Positions 19,120 through 28,807 of a stretch of 64,000 bases of DNA are shown here, in pieces. Both the position numbers and the translations under genes were made by a program. The stretch is from contig NZ_CP047951.1 in the NCBI RefSeq assembly GCF_014279755.1, positions 1 through 64,000 of the forward strand, read 5' to 3'. The notes under the pieces were generated by a model. The model was not told the DNA's origin and did not search any database. It saw only the letters and a list, made by a program, of their open reading frames with translations. Within the stretch, counting starts at the first letter, position 1. The number at the start of each line of letters is the position of its first letter. The DNA is from Synechococcus sp. PROS-U-1. GTDB lineage: Bacteria > Cyanobacteriota > Cyanobacteriia > PCC-6307 > Cyanobiaceae.

Positions 19120-20344
19120 TCTGATCGTCGTCGGCGGTGGTCCTGCCGGATACCTGGCAGCAATCACTGCAGCCGAGCAGGGGGTTCGGCATGTGCTGGT
19201 GCTGGAAGGCACCCCCGAGCCGCTCCAGAAGGTACGTATCAGCGGTGGGGGTCGTTGCAATGTGACCCATGCCTGCTGGGACCCCCGTGAACTGGCCACC
19301 CATTACCCCCGTGGCAGTCGCCCCTTGCGTGGCCCCTTCAGTCGCTTTGCCTGCGGGGATACGGTCGCCTGGTTTGACGAGCATGGGCTCACGCTGGTGG
19401 AGGAGCCCGATGGACGGATGTTCCCGCAGCAGAACCGCTCCGAGGCGGTGATCCATTGCCTGCAGAAGGCGGCCCGGGCCTCGGGTGTTCAGCTGCGTAC
19501 CAAGGCCATGGTCCAGCAGGTGCGCGTTCACCCTGAGGGGGGGTTTGTGCTTGAGGGCCGCGGCCTTGAGCTGCCATTGCGTTCACGCTGCCTGATGCTC
19601 GCCACTGGCGGTCATCCCAGTGGTCGAAAACTGGCGGAGGCCCTGGGCCACCAGGTGGTGCCGCCGGTGCCATCGCTGTTCAGCCTCTCGCTGCAGTCGC
19701 CTGCCCTGGCCCCCTGCAGTGGCATCGCCATCGACGATGTGGGTCTGGATCTGAAGCTGGGTCAGCAGCGTTTCCAGCAGACCGGGCGGGTGCTGATCAC
19801 CCACCGTGGTCTGAGCGGGCCGGCCACGCTCCGCCTCTCAGCCTTTGCGGCCAGGGCCCTGCACGCGAGCCATTACGCAGGTGAGCTCAAAGTGGATTGG
19901 AGTGCAGGTCTGGGCCGTCAAGGGGTGGAGCAGCGACTGCAGCAGTGGCGCCAAGAGCAGGCCAAGCGCACCCTTGCGGCCGCCAAGCCCTTCGAGCATC
20001 TGCCACGGCGGCTCTGGCAGGCTTTCCTGACCATGGCTGGGGTAAAGCCTGATCGGCGTTGGGCCGATTTGCCGATCAAGGCGGAGCGTCATTTGGTGGA
20101 ACTGCTTTGCGCGCAGCGTTTGTCGATCAAGGGACGTGGGCCGTTTGGGGAGGAGTTCGTCACCGCCGGCGGTGTCGCCTTAGGGGACGTCAACCTGGCC
20201 ACGATGGAGAGCCGGCGCTGTTCCGGTCTTTACCTGGCTGGTGAACTGTTGGATGTGGACGGGGTGACTGGCGGTTTCAACTTCCAGGCCTGTTGGAGCG
20301 GTGGCTGGCTGGCGGGTCAGGCGATTGCCGCCATCCTCACTTGA
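19091..20344 (+). CDS. HI0933/BaiN-like FAD-dependent oxidoreductase
   Basis: About 417 residues with an N-terminal FAD-binding Rossmann motif (DLIVVGGGPAGYLAAI), the family's VRISGGGRCNVTH, ATGGHPSGR, and the C-terminal second FAD contact GLYLAGELLDVDGVTGGFNFQ. This is the HI0933-like flavoprotein family (YhiN, BaiN), whose substrates in cyanobacteria are not known. Candidate starts are ATG 19049, ATG 19052 and GTG 19091; I list the last because it reduces overlap with msrB to 29 bases. The 3' end overlaps the convergent pilC by 8 bases. Confidence 0.85.
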   Translation: MSPSASSPLDLIVVGGGPAGYLAAITAAEQGVRHVLVLEGTPEPLQKVRISGGGRCNVTHACWDPRELATHYPRGSRPLRGPFSRFACGDTVAWFDEHGLTLVEEPDGRMFPQQNRSEAVIHCLQKAARASGVQLRTKAMVQQVRVHPEGGFVLEGRGLELPLRSRCLMLATGGHPSGRKLAEALGHQVVPPVPSLFSLSLQSPALAPCSGIAIDDVGLDLKLGQQRFQQTGRVLITHRGLSGPATLRLSAFAARALHASHYAGELKVDWSAGLGRQGVEQRLQQWRQEQAKRTLAAAKPFEHLPRRLWQAFLTMAGVKPDRRWADLPIKAERHLVELLCAQRLSIKGRGPFGEEFVTAGGVALGDVNLATMESRRCSGLYLAGELLDVDGVTGGFNFQACWSGGWLAGQAIAAILT

Positions 20345-21596
20345 TCTGATCAAACACGGTGAACATCGGCAGGTACATCGCCAGCAGGATGGATCCCACG
20401 ATGCCGCCGACCACCACGATCATTGCGGGCTCGAGCATCGAGGTCAGCGCTTTAACCATCGCCCCGACTTCGTCTTCGTAGAAGTCCGCCACCTTGCTGA
20501 GCATCTTGTCCATCTCGCCGGTTTCTTCGCCAATGGCCAGCATGTTCAGGGCCATGTCTGGGAGCACCTTCTGACGGATCAGTGCATTGCTCAGCAGCAC
20601 ACCCTCCTGAACCATGCCCCGCGAGGCGAGGATCGCATCGGAAATGATCGAGTTGCCGGCGGTTTCGCTCGAGATCTCCATCGACATCAGGATCGGCACC
20701 CCCGCCCGGGTGAGTGAACTGAAGATTCGACAGAACTGAGCCGTTGCTGTCATCAGGATGAGTTCGCCGAACAGCGGCAGTTTCAACACCAGCCGGTCGA
20801 TCGTCCGACGGCCGTTGTGGGTGGCGTAAAACCGGCCCAATAGCCACATCGCCAGCAGGATTACCCCCAGGGCATAGAGCGCGACGGAGGAGCGCAGCAG
20901 TGCGCTCAGATCAACGAGCAGTTGAGTGAAGGCTGGTAGTTCGGCCCCCAGGTCTTCGAAGATCCCCGCGAAGGTCGGGATCAGAAAGATGGTCATGCCG
21001 AGGAACACCAGGATGGCGATCACCAGCACTGCCACGGGATAGCCGAGTGCTCCCTTGATCTGGTTCTGAAGTTTGGCGTTGTCCTCGAGCAATTTGGCCA
21101 GTCGTTTGAGGGCTTCATCAAGCACACCGCCTGCTTCCCCGGCTTCCACCATGGCGATGCTGAGCTGGTCAAACACCTTCGGCCACTGGCGCAGAGATGT
21201 TGCCAGCGCGATGCCCTCATTGACGTCGAGGCTCACTTTCGTGAGCGCGCGTTTGAACATCGGCAGTTTCTGCTGCGTGGCCATCAGATCCAGGCTGCGA
21301 ACGATCGGGACCCCGGCATCGACCAAAGCCGCCAGCTTGCTGGCGAAGACGGCCTTTTCTTTCACGCCCGGTGCTTTTTCAAACAAGCGGTTGAGGTCGA
21401 ATGAACCGAGACCTCCTTCTGCGGCCGCATCTGCCTTGCCGTCCTGGGTGTTTCCAGGGGTGACCGGTCGCAGTTCATCGGCACGGATGCCTCGCCGGCG
21501 CAGCAGTTTTTTGGCTTCTCCCACGTCGGCTGCCTTGATGGTCACCGTCCGCGGTTGTCCTGTGGGACCGGAGTAAGAGGCAATGAAGGCGGCCAT
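20337..21596 (-). CDS. pilC: Type IV pilus inner-membrane platform protein PilC
   Basis: The 419-residue GspF/PilC protein anchors the pilus motor ATPases in the inner membrane. Two repeated GspF domains are visible (about residues 75-200 and 280-405), with membrane helices around YPVAVLVIAILVFLGMTIFL, ALGVILLAMWLLGRF and AMIVVVGGIVGSILLAMYLP. The N-terminal domain includes KKLLRRRGIRADELRP, typical of PilC. It is last in the pilB-pilT-pilC run. Confidence 0.93.
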   Translation of the reverse strand: MAAFIASYSGPTGQPRTVTIKAADVGEAKKLLRRRGIRADELRPVTPGNTQDGKADAAAEGGLGSFDLNRLFEKAPGVKEKAVFASKLAALVDAGVPIVRSLDLMATQQKLPMFKRALTKVSLDVNEGIALATSLRQWPKVFDQLSIAMVEAGEAGGVLDEALKRLAKLLEDNAKLQNQIKGALGYPVAVLVIAILVFLGMTIFLIPTFAGIFEDLGAELPAFTQLLVDLSALLRSSVALYALGVILLAMWLLGRFYATHNGRRTIDRLVLKLPLFGELILMTATAQFCRIFSSLTRAGVPILMSMEISSETAGNSIISDAILASRGMVQEGVLLSNALIRQKVLPDMALNMLAIGEETGEMDKMLSKVADFYEDEVGAMVKALTSMLEPAMIVVVGGIVGSILLAMYLPMFTVFDQIK

Positions 21597-21615
21597 CGGT
21601 GCTTACCTCCTGGGT

Positions 21616-22692
21616 TCAGATGTCACCGATCAACCGCTGCAATTCGCCAGGTTTGCTGGCTTTGGCCATGGCTTCGGCACGGGACACATCCCCGTTGAGC
21701 ACCAGATTGGCCAAGGCTTTTTCCAGTGTCTGCATGCCCTGTTCTCCGCCCGTCTGAATCTGCGAGTAGAGCTGCGCCGTTTTGCCCTCACGGATCAGGT
21801 TGGCGGTGGCGGGTGTGTTGATCAGGATTTCCTGCGCCATCACGCGGCCGAACTGTCCCTCTGCTGGGTTCTGACGGCGGCAGAGCGTCTGGGAAAACAC
21901 AGCCACCAAGCTGCCCGAGAGCTGAACACGGATCTGCGTCTGTTGTTCCGGTGGGAAGACGTCAACCATGCGATCCACAGTCTGGGCCGCTGAACTGGTG
22001 TGCAGGGTGCCGAAGACGAGATGTCCTGTTTCGGCAGCACTCACCGCCAATTGAATGGTCTCTAGATCCCTCATTTCACCCACCAGGATCACGTCCGGGT
22101 CTTCCCGCAGTGCGGCCCGCAAGGCGTTGGCGAAGCTGCGGGTGTCTTCGTTGAGTTGGCGTTGGTGCACCAGGCTTTTGTCGCTCTGATACACGAATTC
22201 GATTGGGTCTTCGATCGTGAGGATGTGTTCGCTGCGGGTGTGGTTGATGTGATCGAGCAGTGCCGCAAGGGTGGTGGTCTTTCCTGATCCTGTGGGACCG
22301 GTCACCAGGACGAGCCCTCGGGGCCGCGCGCTCGTCTCCAGCACCACCGGCGGCAGGTCCAGTAGTTCAACGCTGGGAATCTTGTTGCCGAGGGCCCGCA
22401 GGCAGGCCGCATAGCTTCCTTTCTGGCGGTAGACGTTCACGCGGAAGCGGGCAACACCCTTCAAGCCGTAGGCGCAGTCCAGTTCCCATGTCTGTTCCAG
22501 CGTCTTGCGCTGGCTGTTGTTCAGCATCGAGAAGATCAGCTTGTTGCAGTCCTCCTCGGCAAGTGGCCGTTCCGTCATCGGACGCAGCTCACCGCTGAAG
22601 CGGCCATAGGGCGGCTGACCGGTGGCGAGGTGCAGGTCACTGCCACCGCCCTGCACCAGTTGTTCCATCAGGTCTTCGATCATCAGATCCAT
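21616..22692 (-). CDS. pilT: Type IV pilus retraction ATPase PilT
   Basis: The 358-residue hexameric ATPase disassembles the pilus, driving twitching and DNA uptake. Walker A is VTGPTGSGKTTTLAALLDHIN, the Walker B region is DPDVILVGEMRD, a His box is GHLVFGTLHTSSA, and the PilT-specific LIREGKTAQLYSQIQTG lies near the C-terminus. The last separates it from PilB. It starts 10 bases after the pilB stop and ends 19 bases before pilC, so it is one operon. Confidence 0.95.
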   Translation of the reverse strand: MDLMIEDLMEQLVQGGGSDLHLATGQPPYGRFSGELRPMTERPLAEEDCNKLIFSMLNNSQRKTLEQTWELDCAYGLKGVARFRVNVYRQKGSYAACLRALGNKIPSVELLDLPPVVLETSARPRGLVLVTGPTGSGKTTTLAALLDHINHTRSEHILTIEDPIEFVYQSDKSLVHQRQLNEDTRSFANALRAALREDPDVILVGEMRDLETIQLAVSAAETGHLVFGTLHTSSAAQTVDRMVDVFPPEQQTQIRVQLSGSLVAVFSQTLCRRQNPAEGQFGRVMAQEILINTPATANLIREGKTAQLYSQIQTGGEQGMQTLEKALANLVLNGDVSRAEAMAKASKPGELQRLIGDI

Positions 22693-22702
22693 GACCGGCT
22701 CC

Positions 22703-24547
22703 TCAGTGGCGTGGTGTCAGGCAATAGGGACACTCGAGCCAGCCTTCCTGCAGACCGGCACCGCATCCATCACACGTCATTGTGCTGAGTGCGCGGGCTC
22801 TGCGCTCAGATTCCAGTCCGGAATCCGTCAGCACCATCCGACCCACCTCTTCCAGCGTGGTTTCGCCCTGTCGAACCAGTTCGAGGCTGTAGCCCAGCAG
22901 GGTCACCATTCCCGATTCCAGGGCCAGCTGTCGGATCACATCGGTGCTGGCGCCTCTGGAGATGGCTGTGGCCATATCGTCCTGGATCCGCAGCACCTCA
23001 TAGATGCCGACACGGCCCTTGTAGCCACTGCCCTGGCAATGGGGACAGACCGGTTCGTTGGGATTGTGATGGTGGGCCCGGTAAAAGGTGACATCCGCCT
23101 CCCTGCTCGCCATGAGCCCGAAGCGGCCCAGTTCCCGTTCCTCTGGCCGGTAGGGCTCGCGGCAGTGGGAGCAGACCCTTCGCAGCAGCCGCTGGGAAAT
23201 GATTCCGATCAGGGACGCTGACACCATGAAGGGCTCCACTCCCATTTCGTCCAGTCGGGCGATGGTGCTGGGGGCATCGTTGGCGTGAAGGGTGCTGAGC
23301 ACCAGATGACCGGTGAGTGCGGCTTCGATCGCTGTTTTGGCCGTTTCGAGATCACGGGTTTCTCCCACCAGCAGAACGTCCGGGTCCTGGCGCATGAAGG
23401 CACGGAGTGCCGTGGCGAAGTCGAAGCCCTTTTCACGGTTCACCTGGCATTGGGTGATGCCTGGCAGGGTGTATTCGATCGGGTCCTCCACCGTGGAGAT
23501 GTTGATGCCCGGATCGTTGCGCTCGGCCAGCAGCGAATAGAGCGTGGTGGACTTGCCGGAGCCGGTTGGTCCGGTGACCAGGATCATTCCGAAGGGTTTT
23601 GAGCCCAGGTCCCTGACCAGTGCCAACGCGTCGGGATCGCTGATCAGTTTGTCCAGTCCCAACTGGGTCGCTCCGCTGTCCAGCAGGCGCAGACAGACCT
23701 TTTCGCCGAAGCGACTGGGCAGGGTGTTAACGCGGAAATCAATCACCCGGTCGCGGTATTTGCGGCGAATGCGGCCGTCCTGGGCCTGGCGCCGTTCGGC
23801 GATGTCCAGATCCGCCAGGATCTTGAAACGGGATGTCACCGCGGGGACCAGGCGACTGGGGAGCGGCTCGATGTACTGCTGGAGAACACCGTCCTGGCGG
23901 AATCGCAGCCGCAGACCTTTCTGCTGCGGTTCCACATGGATGTCGCTGGCATTGACCGACATGGCCTGCAGCAGGATCCGGTCCACCAGCGTCACCACGG
24001 GCGAGGCTTCTGCATCCTTGAGGCTGGTCTCCAGGTCAATGGCGTCCTGGGCTACTTGGGTGTCCTCGTCGCTGTCCAACACCCCATCGGGGCTGAAGTC
24101 CTCCAGAAAGGACTCAGGATCCACATCGAGTCTGTTGTCGGGTTCGGCTGGAGCAGGCCTGCTGGCCTCTGCTGCTGCTGGCGGGATCGGATTCGTCTGT
24201 GGTTCGTCTGTTACCGAGCGCAGGGCACATTGCAGATCCGCTTCGATGGCTGGGTGCAGGCGAATCGTTCGGTGTTGTTCCGGCAGCTGATTGATCAGGT
24301 GTTGCCATTCCTGGTCTCGCCACTGGCTGGGAATCGCAATGTCGAGCTGGTCAGCATTGATTGCGATCGGCATGGCCTGGAGCGCGCGCCATTGATCCGC
24401 CTGCACATCCGGCAAGGCGTTATCCAGCAGGTTGCGGCTTTCCATCAGCCGCTCCGGTCCAGGAACAGGCTGTTGCAGCAGCAGTTCAAGGGCAAAACGC
24501 TGCCGCGCCGTGTCGCCGGCATCTGGGGTGGGCAGCGTCAGAGTCAT
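22703..24547 (-). CDS. pilB: Type IV pilus assembly ATPase PilB with C-terminal zinc ribbon
   Basis: The 614-residue GspE/PilB ATPase powers pilus extension. The C-terminal ATPase domain has Walker A GPTGSGKSTTLYSLL, RQDPDVLLVGETRD and LSTLHANDAPST. The usual zinc-binding pairs are in VCSHCREPYRP and VCPHCQGSGYKGR. The last 25 residues add a second CxxC...CxxC set (CDGCGAGLQ ... CPYC), which is not part of the standard PilB core. The N-terminal about 200 residues are divergent and alanine/proline/acidic-rich. It is first in the pil operon and divergent from grpE. Confidence 0.95.
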   Translation of the reverse strand: MTLTLPTPDAGDTARQRFALELLLQQPVPGPERLMESRNLLDNALPDVQADQWRALQAMPIAINADQLDIAIPSQWRDQEWQHLINQLPEQHRTIRLHPAIEADLQCALRSVTDEPQTNPIPPAAAEASRPAPAEPDNRLDVDPESFLEDFSPDGVLDSDEDTQVAQDAIDLETSLKDAEASPVVTLVDRILLQAMSVNASDIHVEPQQKGLRLRFRQDGVLQQYIEPLPSRLVPAVTSRFKILADLDIAERRQAQDGRIRRKYRDRVIDFRVNTLPSRFGEKVCLRLLDSGATQLGLDKLISDPDALALVRDLGSKPFGMILVTGPTGSGKSTTLYSLLAERNDPGINISTVEDPIEYTLPGITQCQVNREKGFDFATALRAFMRQDPDVLLVGETRDLETAKTAIEAALTGHLVLSTLHANDAPSTIARLDEMGVEPFMVSASLIGIISQRLLRRVCSHCREPYRPEERELGRFGLMASREADVTFYRAHHHNPNEPVCPHCQGSGYKGRVGIYEVLRIQDDMATAISRGASTDVIRQLALESGMVTLLGYSLELVRQGETTLEEVGRMVLTDSGLESERRARALSTMTCDGCGAGLQEGWLECPYCLTPRH

Positions 24548-24637
24548 GGGCTGATCCAGAGGTGCGGGCTTCCGCAGCTTGTGGGAGGTGAGCGTTGCCC
24601 TTCAACATGTCTAGGCAGCAATCCCTGAGTGGTCAGC

Positions 24638-25303
24638 ATGAGCGGCGACGCCTCCACCCCAGAGCAGGATCAGACCGTTGCATCCGGTGCTGTTCCAGCC
24701 ACGCCGGAGTCAGCTCCGGATGCGCCAGAGGCGACCTCTGATCAGGCTCCCGCAGCGGTGGACCCGGCGGAACGGATGCAGCAACTGGAGCAGGAGCTGA
24801 GCACCCTGAAGCAGGAGCACGAGACGCTCAACAGCCAATACATGCGCATTGCGGCGGATTTCGACAATTTCCGCAAGCGACAGAGTCGTGATCAAGACGA
24901 CATGCGTCAGCAGCTGGTCTGTTCGACGCTTACCGAAATTCTTCCGGTCGTCGACAACTTTGAACGGGCCCGTCAGCAGCTGAATCCTGAAGGTGAGGAG
25001 GCCCAGGCGCTGCATCGCAGTTATCAGGGTCTCTACAAACAACTGGTGGATGTGCTGAAGCAGCAAGGGGTGGCACGGATGGAGGTGGTCGGCCAGGAGT
25101 TCGATCCGAACTTGCATGAGGCCGTGTTGCGGGAGGAAAGCACTGAGTTCGTCGAGGATGTGGTGTGTGAGGAGCTCCAGCGCGGTTATCACCGCGATGG
25201 CCGTGTGTTGCGCCACGCGATGGTGAAAGTGTCGATGGGTCCTGGACCGTCCGATGCAGCGCCTGTTGAGGCCGCATCGGATCAGACGACGGAGGAGGCC
25301 TGA
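24638..25303 (+). CDS. grpE: Nucleotide exchange factor GrpE
   Basis: GrpE releases ADP from DnaK. The 221-residue product has an acidic, disordered N-terminus, then a long coiled coil (residues about 55-95). The conserved [13 protein letters not shown] and C-terminal beta-domain residues follow ([32 protein letters not shown]). ATG 24638 is preferred over GTG 24629. The stop shares its last base region with the dnaJ start (25303), so translation is coupled. No CIRCE-like inverted repeat was seen upstream. Confidence 0.95.
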   Translation: MSGDASTPEQDQTVASGAVPATPESAPDAPEATSDQAPAAVDPAERMQQLEQELSTLKQEHETLNSQYMRIAADFDNFRKRQSRDQDDMRQQLVCSTLTEILPVVDNFERARQQLNPEGEEAQALHRSYQGLYKQLVDVLKQQGVARMEVVGQEFDPNLHEAVLREESTEFVEDVVCEELQRGYHRDGRVLRHAMVKVSMGPGPSDAAPVEAASDQTTEEA

Positions 25304-26433
25304 TGGCCGACTTCTATGACCTGCTCGGCGTCAGTCGGGATGTGGATCCCGACAGCCTTAAGCAGGCTTATCGACGCATGGCGCGTCAGTACCACCCCGA
25401 CATCAACAAAGACCCCGGTGCTGAGGACCGTTTCAAGGAAATTGGTCGTGCTTATGAGGTGCTGAGTGATCCGCAGACCCGGGCCCGTTATGACCAGTTT
25501 GGTGAAGCCGGTCTCGGTGGTGCCGCCGGCGCCCCGGACATGGGTGACATGGGCGGGTTTGCTGATCTGTTTGAGACGTTTTTTCAGGGTTTCGGCGGAC
25601 CCGGTGGTGGTGGTCGGCCGCGGCGTCAGGGACCCCAGCAAGGGGATGACCTGCGTTACGACCTGACGATCGATTTCGAGCAGGCGGTTTTTGGTCAGGA
25701 GCAGGAGATCAAGATTCCGCATCTGGAGACTTGCGACACCTGCGGAGGCAGTGGTGCCAAGGCGGGCAGTGGACCCACCACCTGCGGGACCTGTGGTGGT
25801 GCGGGGCAGGTACGCCGTGCCACCCGGACCCCCTTCGGCAGCTTCACTCAGGTCGCTGAATGTCCCACCTGTGGTGGGACGGGTCAGGTGATTGCGGATC
25901 CCTGTGGGTCTTGTGGTGGCCAGGGCGTCAAACAGGTGCGCAAGAAACTGCGGATCAACATTCCTGCCGGCGTGGATACCGGAACACGGCTTCGGGTCTC
26001 CGGTGAAGGCAATGCTGGACCGCGGGGAGGCCCGTCCGGGGACCTGTATGTCTTTCTCACTGTTCGCAATCACCCACGCCTCCAGCGGGACGGTCTGAAC
26101 ATCTTTGCGGAGGTCAAGGTGAGCTATCTCCAGGCGATTCTCGGCGACACCATCGAGGTGGAGACCGTGGATGGCAGCAAGGAGCTGGACATCCCCGCCG
26201 GCACCCAGCCCGGCACGGTGCTCACCCTGCCGAACCTGGGCATTCCCAAGCTCGGGAATCCTGTGGCGCGGGGTGATCAGCGCGTGACGGTGACCGTGGA
26301 CCTTCCGAAGCGGCTCAGCGATACGGAGCGGGACCTTCTGGAACAGCTGGCGGGTCACCATTCCGCTCGCGGCAAGCAGCACCACCATCACAACAGTGGG
26401 TTATTCGCTCGCTTGTTTGGTCAGAAGGGATGA
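25303..26433 (+). CDS. dnaJ: Chaperone protein DnaJ (type I)
   Basis: The 376-residue Hsp40 has a J domain at residues 1-70 with the HPD motif in [10 protein letters not shown], and a Gly/Phe-rich linker. The zinc-finger domain has four CxxCxGxG repeats ([32 protein letters not shown]), followed by the substrate-binding C-terminal domains. It ends with a His-rich tail (KQHHHHNSG). It lies downstream of grpE; dnaK is not in the window. It overlaps the next gene by four bases (ATGA). Confidence 0.96.
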   Translation: MADFYDLLGVSRDVDPDSLKQAYRRMARQYHPDINKDPGAEDRFKEIGRAYEVLSDPQTRARYDQFGEAGLGGAAGAPDMGDMGGFADLFETFFQGFGGPGGGGRPRRQGPQQGDDLRYDLTIDFEQAVFGQEQEIKIPHLETCDTCGGSGAKAGSGPTTCGTCGGAGQVRRATRTPFGSFTQVAECPTCGGTGQVIADPCGSCGGQGVKQVRKKLRINIPAGVDTGTRLRVSGEGNAGPRGGPSGDLYVFLTVRNHPRLQRDGLNIFAEVKVSYLQAILGDTIEVETVDGSKELDIPAGTQPGTVLTLPNLGIPKLGNPVARGDQRVTVTVDLPKRLSDTERDLLEQLAGHHSARGKQHHHHNSGLFARLFGQKG

Positions 26434-26657
26434 GCCGGCGTTCCCTGGATCTGCGGGGAACGCCCTGTCCTGTGAATTTCATTCGTTGCAAGCTCACCCT
26501 CGAGCAGATGAGTGCCGGTGACTGCCTGGAGGTCTGCCTCGACCGGGGTGAGCCGGAGGCCATGGTTCTCCCAGGCTTGAGGGATGCCGGTCACCGTGTT
26601 CAGTGTGTTGATCAAACGCCGGATGCGGTCACCATCGAGGTGATCTGTGGTGGCTGA
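26430..26657 (+). CDS. TusA/SirA-like small sulfur-carrier protein
   Basis: The 75-residue protein has the beta-alpha-beta layout of TusA. It begins [22 protein letters not shown], with the conserved Cys at position 13. The usual CPxP motif is changed to CPVN. TusA proteins carry persulfide sulfur for tRNA thiolation and cofactor synthesis, but family members without the second proline are common and poorly characterised. It is coupled to dnaJ by a four-base overlap and overlaps rsgA at its 3' end. Confidence 0.85.
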   Translation: MSRRSLDLRGTPCPVNFIRCKLTLEQMSAGDCLEVCLDRGEPEAMVLPGLRDAGHRVQCVDQTPDAVTIEVICGG

Positions 26658-27564
26658 CATCAGCAGCTCTGAGGCTTCAGGAATCGTGGTGGCGCTTCAG
26701 GCCAACTACCTGGAGGTCGAGCTGGATGCCGCACCTGCCGGATGCCCAGGGCGACTGCTCTGTACGCGCCGCACCCGCCTGACCCATCGGGGAGCAGCGG
26801 TTCATGTGGGTGACCGGGTTCGCGTCGAGGCGATTGATCCAGGCCAGGCTCGAGCTGTCGTGGCAGACGTGGAGCCACGTCACAGCTTTCTGTCACGGCC
26901 ACCGGTGGCCAATGTCTCCTTGGTCGCTGTGGTGTTGGCTGTAGAGCAGCCCACGTTTGACCCTGATCAGGCCAGTCGCTTCCTGTTGACGGCGGAACGG
27001 ACGGGACTGGATGTGATCCTTTTGCTGACGAAGACAGACCTGATCTCTCCCGCAGCTCTCGAGCGGCTCATGACCCGGTTGAAGGGCTGGGGGTATGACC
27101 CGCTGGCGCTCTGCAGTCCCTCTGGATTGGGGATGGATGCCTTACGGCAACGCTTGGCTGCTGCGGAGCTGTCGGTGCTCTGCGGGCCCTCCGGAGTGGG
27201 CAAAAGCAGCCTGTTGAACCATCTGCGTCCCGATCTTCAACTTCGTACGGCTGCGGTGTCCGGACGCTTGCAGCGCGGTCGCCATACCACCCGCCACGTG
27301 GAGCTGTTTCCTCTGGGGCCCAGCGCGCGAGTGGCCGATACCCCCGGTTTCAATCGTCCTGATCTCCCAGACGATCCCCAGGAACTGGCGATCTTGTTTC
27401 CGGAGCTCAGGAAGCAACTCGATCCCTGGCCTTGCCGTTTCCGCGATTGCCTGCATCGCGGCGAGCCCGGCTGCGGCGTGTCCAGCGACTGGGAGCGCTA
27501 TCCGCTCTACATGGCTGCGTTGACTGAACAGAGCAGCCTCAGCCGCCCATCCCGGGGAGGTTGA
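26647..27564 (+). CDS. rsgA: Ribosome small-subunit GTPase RsgA
   Basis: RsgA is a late 30S-assembly factor. The 305-residue protein has an N-terminal OB fold and a circularly permuted GTPase. LLTKTDL (G4) comes before the P-loop [15 protein letters not shown] (G1) and [11 protein letters not shown] (G3). A C-terminal zinc site follows in [14 protein letters not shown]. The start is GTG 26647 or 26650, both inside the end of the TusA-like gene. The stop overlaps the convergent ebfC by 26 bases. Confidence 0.94.
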   Translation: MVADISSSEASGIVVALQANYLEVELDAAPAGCPGRLLCTRRTRLTHRGAAVHVGDRVRVEAIDPGQARAVVADVEPRHSFLSRPPVANVSLVAVVLAVEQPTFDPDQASRFLLTAERTGLDVILLLTKTDLISPAALERLMTRLKGWGYDPLALCSPSGLGMDALRQRLAAAELSVLCGPSGVGKSSLLNHLRPDLQLRTAAVSGRLQRGRHTTRHVELFPLGPSARVADTPGFNRPDLPDDPQELAILFPELRKQLDPWPCRFRDCLHRGEPGCGVSSDWERYPLYMAALTEQSSLSRPSRGG

Positions 27565-27880
27565 GGTTCAGGCCACCGGTGAGTTCTTCCATGCGGCCCT
27601 TCATCGTGGCGGTGGATTGCTCATAGGCCGCCTGCAGGGCTTCCAGGGTGGCTGCTTCGCTCGCCTGTTGACCCTCCTGCAGCAGGGCTGGGTCCAACCG
27701 AACCCGCAGCGGTTGCTGGTTGCCAGACAGCCACACGCTGGCGCGGCCATCGTTGCTCTGGCCTTCGATCTCCATCCCATCCAGTTCGTCCTGCAGAGCC
27801 TGAGCGTTCTGCTGAATCTCCTGGGCCTTCTTGAAGGCTTCGGTGAGCTGACCGAAATTGGGGAGTCCGAAGCCTGCCAT
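27539..27880 (-). CDS. ebfC: YbaB/EbfC nucleoid-associated protein
   Basis: The 113-residue protein has the helix-sheet-helix YbaB fold, with [18 protein letters not shown] at the N-terminal helix and [19 protein letters not shown] in the sheet. These dimers bind DNA with low specificity and help organise the nucleoid. In many bacteria the gene is tied to dnaX-recR, but here it follows murB on the - strand. The C-terminus [12 protein letters not shown] is typical of the family. Confidence 0.92.
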   Translation of the reverse strand: MAGFGLPNFGQLTEAFKKAQEIQQNAQALQDELDGMEIEGQSNDGRASVWLSGNQQPLRVRLDPALLQEGQQASEAATLEALQAAYEQSTATMKGRMEELTGGLNLNLPGMGG

Positions 27881-27904
27881 GGCGATTCTGTAGGAGTCGG
27901 AAGG

Positions 27905-28807
27905 TTAAGTCGTGGAAGCGAATCCCAGGCGTTTCACTTCGGTGTGAAGACGGATTCCGTGCTCGGCTTCCACGCGGTCCTGCACCAGTTGAATCAGCCG
28001 GACGATGTCGTCCGCTTGGGCGTCACCGGTGTTGACGATGAAATTGGCATGCATGGTTGAGATTTCTGCCCCGCCGATGCGTGTTCCTTTCAGCCCCTGC
28101 TCTTCGATCAGCCGTCCGGCTTTGAGGGGTTCGGGATTGCGAAAGACGCTGCCGCAGCTGGGTTGCTGGTAGGGCTGCGTGGTGGTGCGATGGCTGAGAT
28201 TTGCGCTGGTGACCCGCTTGAGTTCAGTCGGATCGTGACCGGGCTCAAGTCGGAACCGCGCTGACAACACCACAAGGTCGTTGTCCTGGAGACGGCTGTG
28301 GCGGTAAGCGAAGTCCAGTTGATCGCGTTGAAGTTCAAAGCACTCGCCCCCATCCAGGGGCATGACCCGCACCGATTCCAACCATTCCGCTGTGCAGCCT
28401 CCCTGGGCTCCTGCATTCATGACAGCGGCACCGCCTGCGGTCCCTGGGATGCCAACCGACCATTCGAGGCCGTGCAGTCCAGCGCGAGCAGCCCGTCGCG
28501 CCAGCGATGGGATCGGTTCACCGGCGAGGACTTCAACGGTCCCATCGGTTGGATCGAACTCCAGCCCCTGAAGTTTGCGGAGACAGAGCGAGAGTCCTGG
28601 CAAGCCGTCATCGTGAATCAGCAGATTCGACCCAGCACCGATGACGCGGCATGGCATCCCCTGTTGCGTGGCCCATTGGATCCAGGCCTGGGTCTCGTCG
28701 AGGCTGACGGGTTCCGCAAGCCATTCGGCGGCGCCTCCTACCCGCCACGTGGTGAACTCCGCAAGGCTTGCTCCGGCCTGGGGGAGGCGGGCATCGCATC
28801 GGGTCAT
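27905..28807 (-). CDS. murB: UDP-N-acetylenolpyruvoylglucosamine reductase
   Basis: MurB is the FAD enzyme that completes UDP-MurNAc for peptidoglycan. The 300-residue protein shows [32 protein letters not shown], the YRHSRLQ loop and catalytic Ser in GSVFRNP. I chose ATG 28807, which overlaps the murC stop as ATGA; ATG-like initiation at 28825 is possible but would increase the overlap. murC-murB are coupled. Confidence 0.95.
   Translation of the reverse strand: MTRCDARLPQAGASLAEFTTWRVGGAAEWLAEPVSLDETQAWIQWATQQGMPCRVIGAGSNLLIHDDGLPGLSLCLRKLQGLEFDPTDGTVEVLAGEPIPSLARRAARAGLHGLEWSVGIPGTAGGAAVMNAGAQGGCTAEWLESVRVMPLDGGECFELQRDQLDFAYRHSRLQDNDLVVLSARFRLEPGHDPTELKRVTSANLSHRTTTQPYQQPSCGSVFRNPEPLKAGRLIEEQGLKGTRIGGAEISTMHANFIVNTGDAQADDIVRLIQLVQDRVEAEHGIRLHTEVKRLGFASTT

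Noticed and set aside
22800-24290. Several + strand reading frames opposite pilB
   Set aside because: Arg/Ser-rich shadows of a strongly supported PilB; no motif or start signal.
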